From Mercurialis annua (Eukaryota > Streptophyta > Magnoliopsida > Malpighiales > Euphorbiaceae): a stretch of 64,000 bases of DNA. The DNA lies in contig NC_065573.1 of NCBI RefSeq assembly GCF_937616625.2, positions 4,603,001 through 4,667,000 of the forward strand. The letters are read 5' to 3'. Position numbers and translations under genes: made by a program. Shown here in pieces: positions 11,776 through 27,811 of the stretch (positions are counted from its first letter, which is position 1; each line of letters opens with the position of its first letter). Under the pieces are notes generated by a model. The model ran no database searches. It was not told the origin of the DNA and saw nothing but the letters and a program-made list of their open reading frames with translations.

Positions 11776-12169
11776 TTATGCTTCTGAGATACGAATAAAC
11801 TCTACTAGTTTGGTTAAAAATAGTATATTTCTTTATATAATTTCTAAATTATTCACTTAATTTTGTCAGTTTGAAAATAAAATTGTATATAATAAATGTA
11901 TTTTTTTTCTTGCAGATGGGAATTGTTGGAATGAAAGAAGATGAACGTCTCCTATATCAAAAGTTAGGCTTAATTTAGTTTCTTTTCTTTATAGCAAATA
12001 GTTTATATGTTTGCATACAATCGGTTATTTTAGTATTATTAAAGACTTATTCATTGATAATTTTATGTAATATTTGAATTGATTTTGTTTTTTATTCATT
12101 GATTTTAGCAACAAATTACCGTATTCAATTATTTTAGTATCGATAAAAATGGAAATAATATAATAAAAC

Positions 12170-13109
12170 AACGGTTATAATGACAAATAATTTTTTCACT
12201 ACTAACTAATTATAATGACAATTAATTTCGTCACGTTTACTTGGTGTGATAAATTATTTTTGTCACAGCTAACTAATTATGATGACAATTAATTTCGTTA
12301 TGCTATGATAAATTACTTGTTGTGATAAAGTAAATTTGTCACCGTTGACAAATGTAAAATGACAATTAATTTCGTCACGTTATGATAAATTACTTATTGT
12401 GATAAATTAAATTTGTCACTGTTGATAAATTATAATGACAATAGATTTCGTCCATAAATTACGTGTTGTGATAAATTAAATTTATCACAACTAACTAATT
12501 ATAATGACAATTAATTTCGTCACGTTATGTTAAATTACTTATTGTGATAAATTAAATTTATCACAACTAACTAATTATAATGACAATTAATCTCGTCACA
12601 TTATGTTAAGTTACTTGTTGTGATAAATTAAATTTATCACAATTAGTTAATTATTATGACAATTAATTTCGTCACTTTATGATAGATTACTCGTCGTATG
12701 TAGTGACAAATGTATATTAATTGTGATAAATATGGTTTTGTCACTGCATAATCTTTTTGTCACTAATAACTCGGTGTATGTAGTGACAAATTTATATGAA
12801 TTGTGATAAATATTTTGTTGTCATGTTATTAGCGTTTTGTCACTAGAAGTCGATGTATATTACGACAAATTTTGACAAGATTTGATTACTTGTGATATAC
12901 ATTTTCGTCACAATAAATATGAATGTGACAAAACAATTTTATCACAATAGAAAATTTATGGTGACAAACTATAAAATTGACTTATTGTGACTTGTTTGTT
13001 CTGACCAACAAAATTTGTCACAAAGTAGTCACAATAATGTTGTTGTGACAAATTTTGGGCTTAACGTGATAAATTTCGTTCGTCCCAACAAGTCAAATTT
13101 TTTGTAGTG
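12170..13109. repeat. CACTA-1 right subterminal repeat array and TIR
   Basis: About 15 or more alternating motifs of the type TTGTGATAAATT / AATGACAATTAATTTCGTCA lead to the terminal CAAATTTTTTGTAGTG at 13094-13109. The pattern mirrors 45211-46200 in CACTA-2. Confidence 0.8.
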
Positions 13110-14427
13110 AGAAAAACGAATTGATGGAAAAAAGATGTGTATTATCGGCAAATATTATGTGTACGATATTCAATGATATTATTTATTTTTATAAATATAC
13201 ATTATTGATTTAAATTGAATGCACTAATATTTATAAGCATTTTTTTTAATGCTTACAATAAAATTTCACATTGTAATTTCAAATTTTGTAAGCATTTTTA
13301 TTGATTGGTTTAATTTGTAATCAGGTCAAATTTCACATCCCAATATCAAAAACATTAATTTGATTTAGATTTTTAATCATATTTAGGATTTTAAAATATA
13401 CATTAATAAAATCAATTTCTGTTAAATTAATTTCAAAATAATTCAATTAAATTAATGAACTATTTAATTAAAAAAACAATTAATTTTTAATCTTAAAAAA
13501 AATTATATATCCATTTAATTTTTAAAATATGCAAACTATACATTTAATTTTTTTCTATTATACAAACTCTATACATCTAATACTTATATTATACAATCTT
13601 TACATCTAATTCTTCTATAATGCAAACTCTCAACATCCTATACTAATATTATACAAACTCTACATCTAATTATTTTATTATGTAAACTAATTACATTAAT
13701 AAAATCAACTTCTGTTAAATTAATTTAAAATAATTCAACCAATTTATGAATTATTTAATTTAAAAAATAATAATTTTGAATCTTAAAAAATTCTATATAT
13801 CCATTTAATTTTTAAAATGTGAGAAATGTACATCTAATTTTTCTATTATACAAACTCTATACATCTAATATTTATATTATACAATCTCTATATCTAATTC
13901 TTCTATTATGCAAACCCTCAACATCTTATACTAATATTATACAAACTCTACATCTAATTATTTTATTATGTAAACTAATTCTTTTATTATACAGTTTCTA
14001 CTTTTATAAAAGTTCAAATATTTCATTAAGCTGTGTTATTCAATTTATTTAGTACACCAAGGCCAAAAAGAAGACGTTTAGCCACATTACACATGCAATA
14101 GCCACTCATGCTGAAAAACACCCATGCATCTTTTGGTTATGCGGTAATCAAACATGCATTTTATAATTAAAAAGGAACATCAATCTTATTATCTATTGCA
14201 AAAAAATCAGATCACAGAATTTTTTTTAATAAATATCTTAAAGTATTAAGAAGCATGGTATCTAATCCACATTTCATTAAAAGAAATAGCCGCTGACAAA
14301 TTTGCAAAGAAACAGATGAAACTCATTGGAGAGAGCAAAATAAATTCCGGTACAAGAAATAATTAAGAAAATAATAAAATGCAAAAAACATATAGCAGAT
14401 ATTTATTATTTTAAAACAATTCATTGC
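13110..14427. other. AT-rich spacer with roughly 300-bp tandem duplication
   Basis: A block beginning ATTAATAAAATCAA near 13393 repeats near 13692. Each copy contains pyrimidine-rich stretches with TACAAACTCTA and ACATCTAAT motifs. The small open frame at 13819-14052 is built from this repeat and is not taken as a gene. I see no coding signal or element end in the rest of the interval. Confidence 0.55.
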
Positions 14428-14900
14428 TATACGATGTATTGATAATAATATGTATACGATGTATTGATAATAATACTCATAATGTATGAAAATAACTTTT
14501 ATAATAATAATACGCGAAAGTAAATTTGCCACTCATAGTGACCGCTTTCCGAATAATAATAATATTAAGATCCCATGAATTTCCATATGTCGTTTGATCC
14601 ATTAGCTATTCCAGCTCGTCGGCGTGATGGCTTATCGATTCGTAAGTTACTTATCCGAATCACCTGTACGTTTAATTCATAAACGTAAACTTAATATCAA
14701 AACCCTAAATTATAAACTTAAGTTCCTTATATCTCGAAACCTTAATCGAACACGTTATGTTCGATATCAAAATTTCTTGTTTTCGGGGTCCGTAATTCAC
14801 TTTTAATGTCCGACGTACTTGAAGTCGGAAATCTAGGTCGAAATGGAACAAACTGTCGAAACAGGTACGATTGCTGGCTGTGCGAGCGCCCGAAGGGTCC

Positions 14901-14976
14901 CGTGCATGCGCACGGCCCAGTGTGCGTTCGCACACCCTGTGTGCGTCCGCACACTACGGTGTACGTTCGCACACCA
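14901..14976. repeat. Palindrome cluster in element B 3' LTR (three full-type units)
   Basis: GTGTGCGTTCGCACAC at 14920, GTGTGCGTCCGCACAC at 14939 and GTGTACGTTCGCACAC at 14960 follow a shorter GTGCATGCGCAC at 14902. The 5' LTR of the same element has only two full units. Long open frames across this cluster in all directions come from its GC content. Confidence 0.85.
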
Positions 14977-15344
14977 ATTCAGCCCCCGGAAAAGTCATTT
15001 TCCGGGCGCTTCGCCACTTGCCGACACTCCCGACATGCTTCCACTTCATTTTAACATATAATCCAATTCAATCCTCACCAAAAACGAATATAGAAACGCG
15101 ATTACGATTGGTTTAATTCGTTAAAACGAAATAACCCTTATTTACTAATTTTTGCAACAAAAACGTCAAGCTTACCTCTATTTGAAGCTTAAAAATGATA
15201 GAGAATCGAATTCTGAACAAATCGATATAAAAAACGCTCGATTTGGACGAGAAACGGCGAAACGGCGGCGGATCGACGATGATCGTCATTTTCATTCATC
15301 TGTTTCATTTCCTTCCTCTCGATTCTTCTTTTCACTTCCTAATT

Positions 15345-15354
15345 CTTATATATA
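15345..15354 (-). promoter_or_regulatory. Putative TATA box, element B 3' LTR
   Basis: CTTATATATA on the plus strand is TATATATAAG on the minus strand, about 620 bases from the LTR start. The same sequence is at 22276-22285 in the 5' LTR. Confidence 0.4.
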
Positions 15355-15972
15355 TTTTGGCCAAAAGGTCACTTTGATCCCTCACTTCTTTAACTTAAAC
15401 CATTTCTCTTTTAAACTTTCTAATTTAACTAAACGGTTAAATTATCCTTTTAACTCGATTACTTACGTATAACTTATATCCATATAAATAATATTAACTC
15501 GAAATCATTATTTTCCATCTATAATCTTTTAATTATTATAGTCAAGATTTAATTGGCTAATTTACACTTTGGTCCTTGAACTTTTCAAAAGTTGCAATTT
15601 AGCCCAAAAACGCATCCGCGTCCAAATTTTATAAGATCTCTGATTGACCCGAAACTTTTACCACATATACTATAAAACATTTTGCGGACCTTGGCGAAAT
15701 AATTTATCTTTTCGGGACTTAACTGGTTAAATAACCACTTTTGTCCCTGAACTCTAGTTTGGGACTTTTCTTGACATTTTTCCTTTTAATTTAAATTTCA
15801 ACTTTAGAATTGGAATATGATATTAGATTCCGCATAATTACTTTCCCAAGACCGACTTATTAAAGACTTATTTACTTTAATTTCTTGGAAATTATTTCCG
15901 ATATCGCCACCCTGGCGAATTAGAACTGGACACTTGGTCCAATTAAATACTTAAATATTTTGGAATATTACA

Positions 15973-15983
15973 TTCTTCCCCCT
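15973..15983 (-). other. Polypurine tract of element B
   Basis: The minus strand reads GGGGGAAGAA directly before the 3' LTR start. It serves as the plus-strand priming site in reverse transcription and fixes element orientation. Confidence 0.75.
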
Positions 15984-20494
<4,511 letters not shown>

Positions 20495-20506
20495 GCTCTG
20501 ATGCCA
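20495..20506 (-). other. Primer binding site of element B
   Basis: The minus strand reads TGGCATCAGAGC, one base from the canonical initiator-Met tRNA match TGGTATCAGAGC. It lies four bases inside the LTR edge at 20511. Confidence 0.8.
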
Positions 20507-20510
20507 CAAT

Positions 20511-22902
20511 TGTCACGATCCAAAATATTGCGCCGAGACCGGCGCTAGGAAATGGGAGTGGTAGCTACGAAACCCGTAGCAAGCCTAAAACAGTTATAAA
20601 TTTTTCGCAATTAAAAACATAATATCTTATATAAAACGTTTTCAGGAAACTCTTTTAAATAATATATTTATAGATATTAAAATACCATACCAGAGTTTAC
20701 ATTAAAAATCACTTATTTGAAATCAATTCACAAATCTTCTATTGATGCCTACTGACTACTGCAGCTCTAGGTATTCATACTTGTGCAAGTCCAACGACTT
20801 CTGGCACAACGAAGATGGTTTGTATGATCCGACTCCGGCTACCTGAAAACATCAGAGTGAGGGGTCAGTATTTGGGAAAATAATGAGTGACTATGCAACT
20901 TATTATCAGTATTATCAAAATACACATCGCATACTCAAACCTATATATTTATCTCAAATATAACATGAAAATAACATAACATTCACAAATGACAGATCCG
21001 ACCAAAACCCTAATCTTAAGCTCTTAACTTATCTTATTCTGAAAATTCAAATCAAACTGATCCAAATGGTCCGACCCGGGAGTGTTCACACTCAACCACG
21101 TCAGCCGCGACCAATCTCTTAATCCCAAAGTGTGAGTCGAACTCACTGGTGGGTACAACCCACTAGATACGGGGCTCAGGTTACTCTAACCGAGTTCACT
21201 CTCGTATCGAATTCGTGTCATATGCGCATCTCATAATCTCAAAGACAATCTAGATACGCTAGACTGACTCATTTACTGGTGATCACACAGCCTATTGACA
21301 CCCAATAGGTAGTTGGTCTCTTTGGATCTCACACTAGATACTCACATTCAAAACAATGAATATAAGAGCGTTCATACAATCAAATTCATCAAAAATAACA
21401 TCTTATACGATGTATTGATAATAATACTCATAATGTATGAAAATAACTTTTATAATAATACTACGCGAAAGTAAATTTGCCACTCACAGTGACCGCTTTC
21501 CGAATAATAATAATATTAAGATCCCATGAATTTCCATACGTCGTTTGATCCATTAGCTATTCCAGCTCGTAGGCGTGATGGCTTATCGATTCGTCAGTTA
21601 CTTATCCGAATCACCTGTACGTTTAATTCATAAACGTAAACTTAATATCAAAACCCTAAATTATAAACTTAGGTTCCTTATATCTCGTAACCTTAATCGA
21701 ACACGTTATGTTCGATATCAAAATTTCTTGTTTTCGGGGTCCATGATTCACTTCTAATGTCTGACGTACTTGAAGTCGGACATCTAGGTCGAAACTGAAC
21801 AACATGTCGAAACATGTACGATTGCTGGCTGTGCGAGCGCCCAAAGGGTCCCGTGCATGTGCACGGCCCAGTGTGCGTCCGCACACTACGGTGTGCGTTC
21901 GCACACCAATTCAGCCCCCGAAAAAGTCATTTTCCGGGCGCTTCGCCGCTCGCCGACACTCCCGACATGCTTCCACTTCATTTTAACATATAATCCAATC
22001 AATCCTCACCAAAAACGACTATAGAAACGCGATTACGATTCGTTTATTTCGTTAAAACGAAATAACCCTTATTTACTAATTCTCGCAACAAAAACATCAA
22101 GCTTACCTTGATTTGAAGCTTAAAAATGATAGAGAATCGAATTCTGAACAAATCGATATAAAGAACGCTCGATTTGGACAAGAAACGGCGAAACGACGGC
22201 GGATCGACGATGATCGTCATTTTCATTCATCTGTTTCATTTCCTTCCTCTCGATTCTTCTTTTCACTTCCTGATTCTTATATATATTTTGGCCAAAAGGT
22301 CACTTTGATCCCTCACTTCTTTAACTTAAACCATTTCTCTTTTAAACTTTCTAATTTAACCAAACGGTTAAATTATCCTTTTAACTCGATTACTTACGTA
22401 TCATTTATATCCATATAAATAATATTAACTCAAAATTATTATTTTCCGTCTATAATCTTTTAATTATTATTCTCGAGATTTAATTAGCTAATTTACATTT
22501 TGGTCCTTGAACTTTTCAAAAGTAGCAATTTAGCCCAAAACCCATACCCGTCCAAATTTTAAAAGGTCCCCGATGTACCCGAAACTTTTACCACATATAC
22601 TATGTAACATTTCGCGGACCTTGGAGAAATGATTTCCCTTTTCGGAACTTAACTGGTTAAATTACCACTTTAGTCCCTGAACTCTAGTTTGGGACTTTTC
22701 TTGTCATTTTTCCTTTTAATTTAAATTCCAACTTTAGAATTGGAATATGATATTAGATTCCGCATAATTACTTTCCCAAGACCGACTTACTAAAGACTTA
22801 TTTACTTTAATTTCTTGGGAATTATTTCAGATATCGCCACCGTGGCGAATCAGAATTGGACACTTGGTCCAATTAAATACTTAAATATTTTGGGGTATTA
22901 CA
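20511..22902 (-). repeat. 5' LTR of element B
   Basis: Full 2392-bp LTR. On the plus strand it begins TGTCACGATCC and ends GGGGTATTACA. Its distal part (20530-20590) shares the GGCGCTAGGAAATGGGAGTG-type block with element A LTRs and L3, a conserved U5 end. Bases 22903-22907 (TTTAA) would be one target duplication; the partner was lost with the truncated 3' LTR. Confidence 0.88.
21852..21907. repeat. Palindrome cluster in element B 5' LTR (two full-type units)
   Basis: GTGTGCGTCCGCACAC at 21871 and GTGTGCGTTCGCACAC at 21891 follow a shorter GTGCATGTGCAC. This is one full unit fewer than in the 3' LTR of the same element. Confidence 0.85.
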
Positions 22903-22907
22903 TTTAA

Positions 22908-23466
22908 AAGCAATTTGATTTATTTTAATTTATATATTACTATTATTATACATAATTGTTTGCCTGGAAATAATCTGGACTCAAATCTTTGAATTGATAG
23001 TCGGGATCGGTTTGAGTTTTGATGCTTTCACAAACTTGTGAAAAGATATTCACAAGACTTTGTTAGTTAAAATACTTAAGCACGTAATCTAACAGTATTA
23101 ATCTGGGAGTTAAGAAACTCGGGCTCGGTTAATATGAAAACTACTCCTAAGTTAAAAACTATTTAAAAGTACTTTTAAGTTAAAAACAATTCGGGGATTG
23201 CGGGATAAAAAGCACTGGGCTTGGTTTTTTATTGATTAATTTGTTGATAAATAAAATATAAAGCTCTGAGCTATTTTGAGCTCTACAAAATCAAGTCTCC
23301 TAATCTAACTCTAATTGATACTCTCCTAAGAAGAAATACTCCTAATGAGTTACAAACTCTCATCAAAAAATAAAAAGACTAATCTAAAAAGGCTTCAATT
23401 GGTCTTTATCCCCTAAATAAGCCCATGTGATACTCTGACCTAAATTTCTCTGGGCCGGTGTAAACA
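22908..23466 (-). repeat. Probable 3' LTR of element C (partial)
   Basis: The minus strand reads TTGGGGGCAT and then TGTTTACACCGGCC, fitting a polypurine tract followed by an LTR start at 23466. The distal end is cut or obscured by element B. There is no second LTR in the window to confirm it. Confidence 0.45.
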
Positions 23467-23478
23467 ATGCCCCCAACA
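23467..23478 (-). other. Putative polypurine tract of element C
   Basis: The minus strand reads TTGTTGGGGGCAT next to the proposed LTR start. The G run fits a plus-strand priming site; support depends on the LTR call. Confidence 0.4.
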
Positions 23479-24439
23479 ACTCTGAAATAATAATTTTGGT
23501 TCTTGTTCCTTAAAAAAAGCCTAGACTTCTGAGACTTCTCGGCTCATATTCTGGTTTTACAAAATTCAAAAGGATGCACATCTATAAACGGTTCGGTACC
23601 CCCTTTATGCCACGTCACGCTAGCTGCTACCCACGATGCCACGTACCATCCCCATGAACTCTTCGGCTTCCTCTGGTTTTGCACTTTTAAGAAAAATGGC
23701 AAGTCATTTCTTCATTACTTACTTTCTCAGCAATTTTCAAGATTTTCTCAGCTCTCTGCAATTCTTCCTTTTGGTAAGCAGTCACCCTCTACTCTCCTCT
23801 AATCGCCTTTTTGCTTAGTTCGCCTAACCAGGGCGATTTTTCTTTTGTAGCTACCATAACTGCTCCCAATGATGCTATCGCCGCTCAAGTCATTGAGAAA
23901 ATAGCCGAGACGCGCGTCGCTGCTCCGAACACAGACTTCCAGGCAATGTTTTAAAAACCGGACTGGACCGGCCTGTTCAACCGGTTAGATCGGGAACCGA
24001 AGGTATGGCCGGTTCAATTCCGTTCTAAAACCGGATTTCCGGTTGAACCTCTTTAAATCAGAAAAAACGGATAACCTAACAATTTTTAAACCGGTTGAAC
24101 TGGAAAAACCGGCCGGTTTTCTTCTTTTTTTTACTGTTGTTGCAGATTCCATATATACTGATTCCAACAAAAATTAATCTTTATAATTTTAAATTAACTC
24201 ATCATTATTCAATGGTATTTGATAATGTGAGTAATTTATTTTCTTATTTCAAACAATAACACCAAGTTCCTATATATTTATATAAAGAAGACAAGAAAAA
24301 GTTAGAAGAAAAGAACATAACTGAAAGAGTAAAGATGGGTTTCTTGTTTAATTTTTGCTCGTGGAAAAAGTTAAGTGAAAACAGAGAAAGTGGAGAAAGA
24401 AGAGGAAGAAGAACATAAAACGTTTTTGAAGAGAAATTA

Positions 24440-25802
24440 GGGAAAAAGTGCAAAATGACCCTAATGTAACCACCGAATTTCTTGTAAGCACTTAATGTTT
24501 TTCGAGTCTCGGATATGATCTTAATGTAACGAAAACAAATCTAATTGACACCTCAATTAAACAGTGTCACAAAACAAAGTTGACGGAACTAATTTGGCAT
24601 AAATTAAAAGTTATATATCTGAGGTGGAAAATCAAAATATTCCTTTTAAATTAAAATTTGTCCCACGTCATTTCCTTCTCTCGTTGTCTGTTTATCTTCC
24701 TCCCTCTCCATCTTCGATTTCAAAACCTCTCTACACACTAACCCTAAGATATGCCCTCTCTTCCCATCTCCTTTTCACCAAAAAACACTTGCCGCCCATC
24801 AGATTTGTTTAATTTCATTATGATTATTGAATTTGGGAGTTAGGCTTTTAAATAAGCATAGATTTTTCTTGCTTACACACTTCCCAGTTCACAATTCGTG
24901 TGTCTGGCGAATTAAGTAATTAGGATATGATTTCTCTTGTAAATTTTATTATTTAATTGTATCAACTGCTCATATACTCTTTCGGTTGTATTGTTGTGGT
25001 TAAAACAGGAAATCTTTACTACTGCTGCATATTTACATTCGTAGCGTAGTAGTATTTTTAGGTCTGATTCCTATAGCGAATGCAATGAACTTAATAAAGA
25101 TGGTAATGACAAATGGAATAGTAATAACAGCAGTAACTTGGTTATTAATGAGGATGAAGGTAATAAAGGGAAGGAAAAAAAGCATACAAAAGAAAGGAAG
25201 TTTGAAATTACTTCATGTTATTAGCAGTAGAAGCACATGCCATGCATTCTCTTAGGAAGTCATGTTTCCATGAAATAAATGGCTCTGATGACATGTTTAT
25301 TACACCTGTAAGTCTTTGTGCATGTTTTCTATAATTCAAGGAGGGTCTGCTTTTGCTGAGAGGTATTATGTTGGAAATTTTTTTATATTGGCTAATATGT
25401 TTGATGCTTCAATCTTTTTAGTTCTACACGTTCATCTTCCAAAAGCTTTTTAAGAAGTATTAATTTGGATATAAGATTGAAGATTATTGTTCTTTTTGTG
25501 AAACTTTGTAAGAAAAAAGAAGTTCAATAAGTTACAGAAGGGAAATAAGACGAGAGAAACAAGAGGAAAAGGAATGACGTGGGACGAGTTTTAAACTTAC
25601 CTTTTTTTTATATGCCACCTCAGATATATACCCTAGATTTTAAAGCCATATAAGTTCCGTCAACTTGGTTTTGTGACACCGTTTAATTGAGGTGTCTATT
25701 TGATACGTTTTCGTTACATTAAGGTCATATCCGAGACTCAAAACATCAAGTGCTTACAAGAGATTCAGTTGTTACATTAGGGTCATTTTTGCACCTTTTC
25801 CC
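24440..25802. mobile_element. Mutator-like element (MULE) with long TIRs
   Basis: GAGAAATTA at 24431-24439 and 25803-25811 is a perfect 9-bp target duplication. Inverted ends start GGGAAAAAGTGC and CGGGAAAAGGTGC and extend about 190 bases clearly, up to about 250 with gaps (24440-24690 and 25545-25802). The interior is about 850 bases with no transposase. It could be a Pack-MULE-type element, but I recognise no captured gene. Confidence 0.9.
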
Positions 25803-25995
25803 GAGAAATTATAGATAGAAAGTTGGCTTGGCAGAGAAGACGTGCTATAGGATTCAACTTATGAAAAAAGAACTTTGGGAAAAGGAATGAAAGATATTAA
25901 GTCATTGTATTTTAAATAAAAAAATATATAAATAATTAATATAAATATATTTTTACCTGCTTTTAGAAGGTTTGTCAGATATATCATATAAGAAC

Positions 25996-26668
25996 CTATG
26001 TTACCCGGATTCGGATATGGGTGTCCAAGTCGGACACATATCCGCATATCCGACTCGTTGATCTTCTAATTTGAAAATACGGCGGTACAGATCCGAAATT
26101 AGACACGGGTGCGGGGATCCGCCAAACGACAAATAAATTAGAATTTTTTAGAGGAATTAGAATTATTATTAATTTTAGATTTTAGTCTACTATATTATTT
26201 CTTTTTAGGGTTTTCTTTTCTTTTTCTGAGAGAATTCGTTTTTAGGTTTTTATCTTCCTTGGGTTAAATTACACTAAAAAAGATAAGCCCATAAGAAGCC
26301 CATAATATTAATAATAGAAGATATTATACTACTAGATAAGAAAGGCTCAATTGCAAGCCCATTTTTATATTTAAAACATAAACATCCACGTCACTTCTTC
26401 TTCATCCTCTTCTTCTTCTATTTTAAAAACCCTAGCCGCATAAAATTGAGGACTGAAATAGCATATAGAAAAATCAAAGGCGGAAGTTCAGATTTTCACT
26501 AATCTAGTTCCATTTAATCATTCTCAACCACCTTAAAGCTCAAAACTTTTCGACTGATTTTTTTCGAAGAGTCCGGTTGCATTTTGACCCAGATCTCGTG
26601 TCGTGTCCCGTGTCATGTCTTGTTGACACGGGTACGTCGATCCAAAATGGCGAGTCCGGGTAACAGAG
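25996..26668. mobile_element. Small non-autonomous DNA transposon with 8-bp TSD
   Basis: ATAAGAAC occurs at 25988-25995 and 26669-26676. The ends read CTATGTTACCCGGATTC and, inverted, CTCTGTTACCCGGACTC. The 8-bp TSD suggests hAT, though the ends do not fit YARNG, so the superfamily is uncertain. The interior has no coding frame. Confidence 0.82.
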
Positions 26669-26689
26669 ATAAGAACAACTTTTAAATAA

Positions 26690-26871
26690 GAAAAATTATT
26701 GCACACAACCGTTACGCCATGTCATTCGTGCAACAAACCAATTATGCGTTAGGCATGTGGAAAATTGAATGATAAAAAAAATAAGTAATAATTAAAAGAT
26801 TCCCTATCGCAAATACTCATTGGCTTGATGTAAAAATGACATGGCGCAACGGTTGCATGGGATAAACACTC
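26690..26871. mobile_element. 182-bp MITE with 9-bp TSD
   Basis: TTTAAATAA flanks both sides (26681-26689 and 26872-26880). Inverted ends share the stretch (A/G)CAACCGTT(A/G)CGCCATGTCAT. The size and 9-bp TSD fit a Mutator-derived MITE. The AT-rich TSD leaves some room for chance. Confidence 0.75.
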
Positions 26872-27811
26872 TTTAAATAAAGATAAGATAAAAAGGTAGT
26901 GGGTTTTGGTCATTTTGAGGCATTCTTTCTCGGTATAAATCAAAAACAAGGACTAAGAAAAACTAAATAAAAGTACCACTCTATTGAATGAACCGGTTCA
27001 ACCGGAAGTTAAACTGGTTGAACCGGTTGAACCGTGAATCGGTGACTTCACCGGTCTTGTCACCAGTTCGGTTTGTAAAACACTACTTCCAGGTAATTAT
27101 CGATGCTGGTGATAACCAACAATGTGTCGGCCCTATTCTTGTATCGCCGACTCAACTATGCAAACTAGCCACTCCCTTCCATGTTGAAGCCCCACCACGC
27201 TTCGCGTTTTGAAACTGGCCGATCGAAAATTAAAGGGTATCAGAACCGGGTAAACAGACTCAAGCCCCATTTTTAGCAAAATTATGGGCCGAGGTCGGTA
27301 TCTACGACATGATCAACTTATGCAAGGCAAGCAGACCAATCGCCGAACATTACATCAAGTGTCGTGAACTGCTTCTACTTCAAGTTCAGCGCTATGACAA
27401 TCACACTTTTGGACCTGGCAGCAATTCTTAACATCCCGGTTGTCAGCGAGCGCATTTCGCCCAATATGGATGCCGATACCACAATATTCAAGCCGTTCAA
27501 ATCTCAAAGAAGTTATGGTCCGTTCGTCAAGCTGTTTATGGGCGAGGAATTTAGAAAACCTGATCAGAAGGAACATATCGCCTTTTTGGCATTTTTTGTG
27601 ACAAAATTTGGTTTGTGCACTTCTTCGTTCAGAGTTACACAGGATTGTTTCACCTTGGCAGCTGCTTTGGCTGAAGGCCGACGATGTAACTTGGCGAATT
27701 CATGCTCGCTTATCTCTATCGCGCCTTGAACGGTATCTCCCCACCTTCTGCTCAACGTTATTTAAATTGCCCAGGAGTCTCCAAAATGGCATACATATAA
27801 ACCAAAGTGAA

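Larger units (their letters stand above)
3936..13109 (+). mobile_element. CACTA-1: non-autonomous CACTA transposon (left copy)
   Basis: The right end reads CAAATTTTTTGTAGTG, the inverse of the CACTACAAAAAATTTG end of the second copy at 45211. Both ends carry dense subterminal arrays of GTGACAAA-type motifs, typical of CACTA elements. Body positions map to CACTA-2 by coordinate sum 58355 for at least 5615-10111 with no net indel. No TNP2-type transposase or other long coding frame is visible, so the element is non-autonomous. The left end lacks the terminal 11 bases seen in the other copy: homology begins at ATTTGGCTTG (3936). Internal structure includes 277-bp tandem repeats, a telomere-like tract and a 1.09-kb duplication. 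Confidence 0.88.
14428..15972 (-). repeat. 3' LTR of element B (truncated)
   Basis: Colinear with 21404-22902 at what looks like a few percent divergence. The edge at 15972 reads AATATTACA. The truncated left end carries a 25-base duplication (TATACGATGTATTGATAAT at 14428 and 14453). Four-base-step differences include an extra palindrome unit compared with the 5' LTR. Confidence 0.85.
23944..27085. mobile_element. hAT-like transposon with three nested insertions
   Basis: The ends read CAATGTTTTAAAAACCGG and, inverted, TAGTGTTTTACAAACCG, both fitting the hAT YARNG rule. CTTCCAGG flanks both sides (23936-23943 and 27086-27093), an 8-bp target duplication as expected for hAT. Subterminal regions are rich in AACCGGTT-type motifs. 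Without its insertions the element is only about 0.9 kb and encodes no transposase, so it is non-autonomous. Confidence 0.88.
23600..27794 (+). pseudogene. Plant-mobile-domain (aminotransferase-like) reading frame, split by hAT
   Basis: Coding pieces occur at about 23850-23943 (APNDAIAAQVIEK ... NTDFQ) and 27094-27794. Joining across the hAT removes one target duplication and keeps the frame. Key stretches are YDMINLCKASRPIAEH near 27300, then TITLLDLAAILNIPV and HIAFLAFFVTKFGLC (27364-27729), the pattern of the PMD family found in plant transposons and MAIL1-type proteins. Stops and at least one frameshift (after ALAEGR; coding continues as MLAYLYRALNG in another frame) make it a pseudogene. 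Likely introns start near 23775 (GGTAAGC) and end at TTTTGTAG near 23850. It is antisense to the integrase of element C. Confidence 0.65.

Noticed and set aside
14705..15116. Several overlapping 60-80-codon open frames on both strands
   Set aside because: They arise from the GC-rich palindrome cluster in the element B LTR; no protein-like motifs and mutually overlapping.
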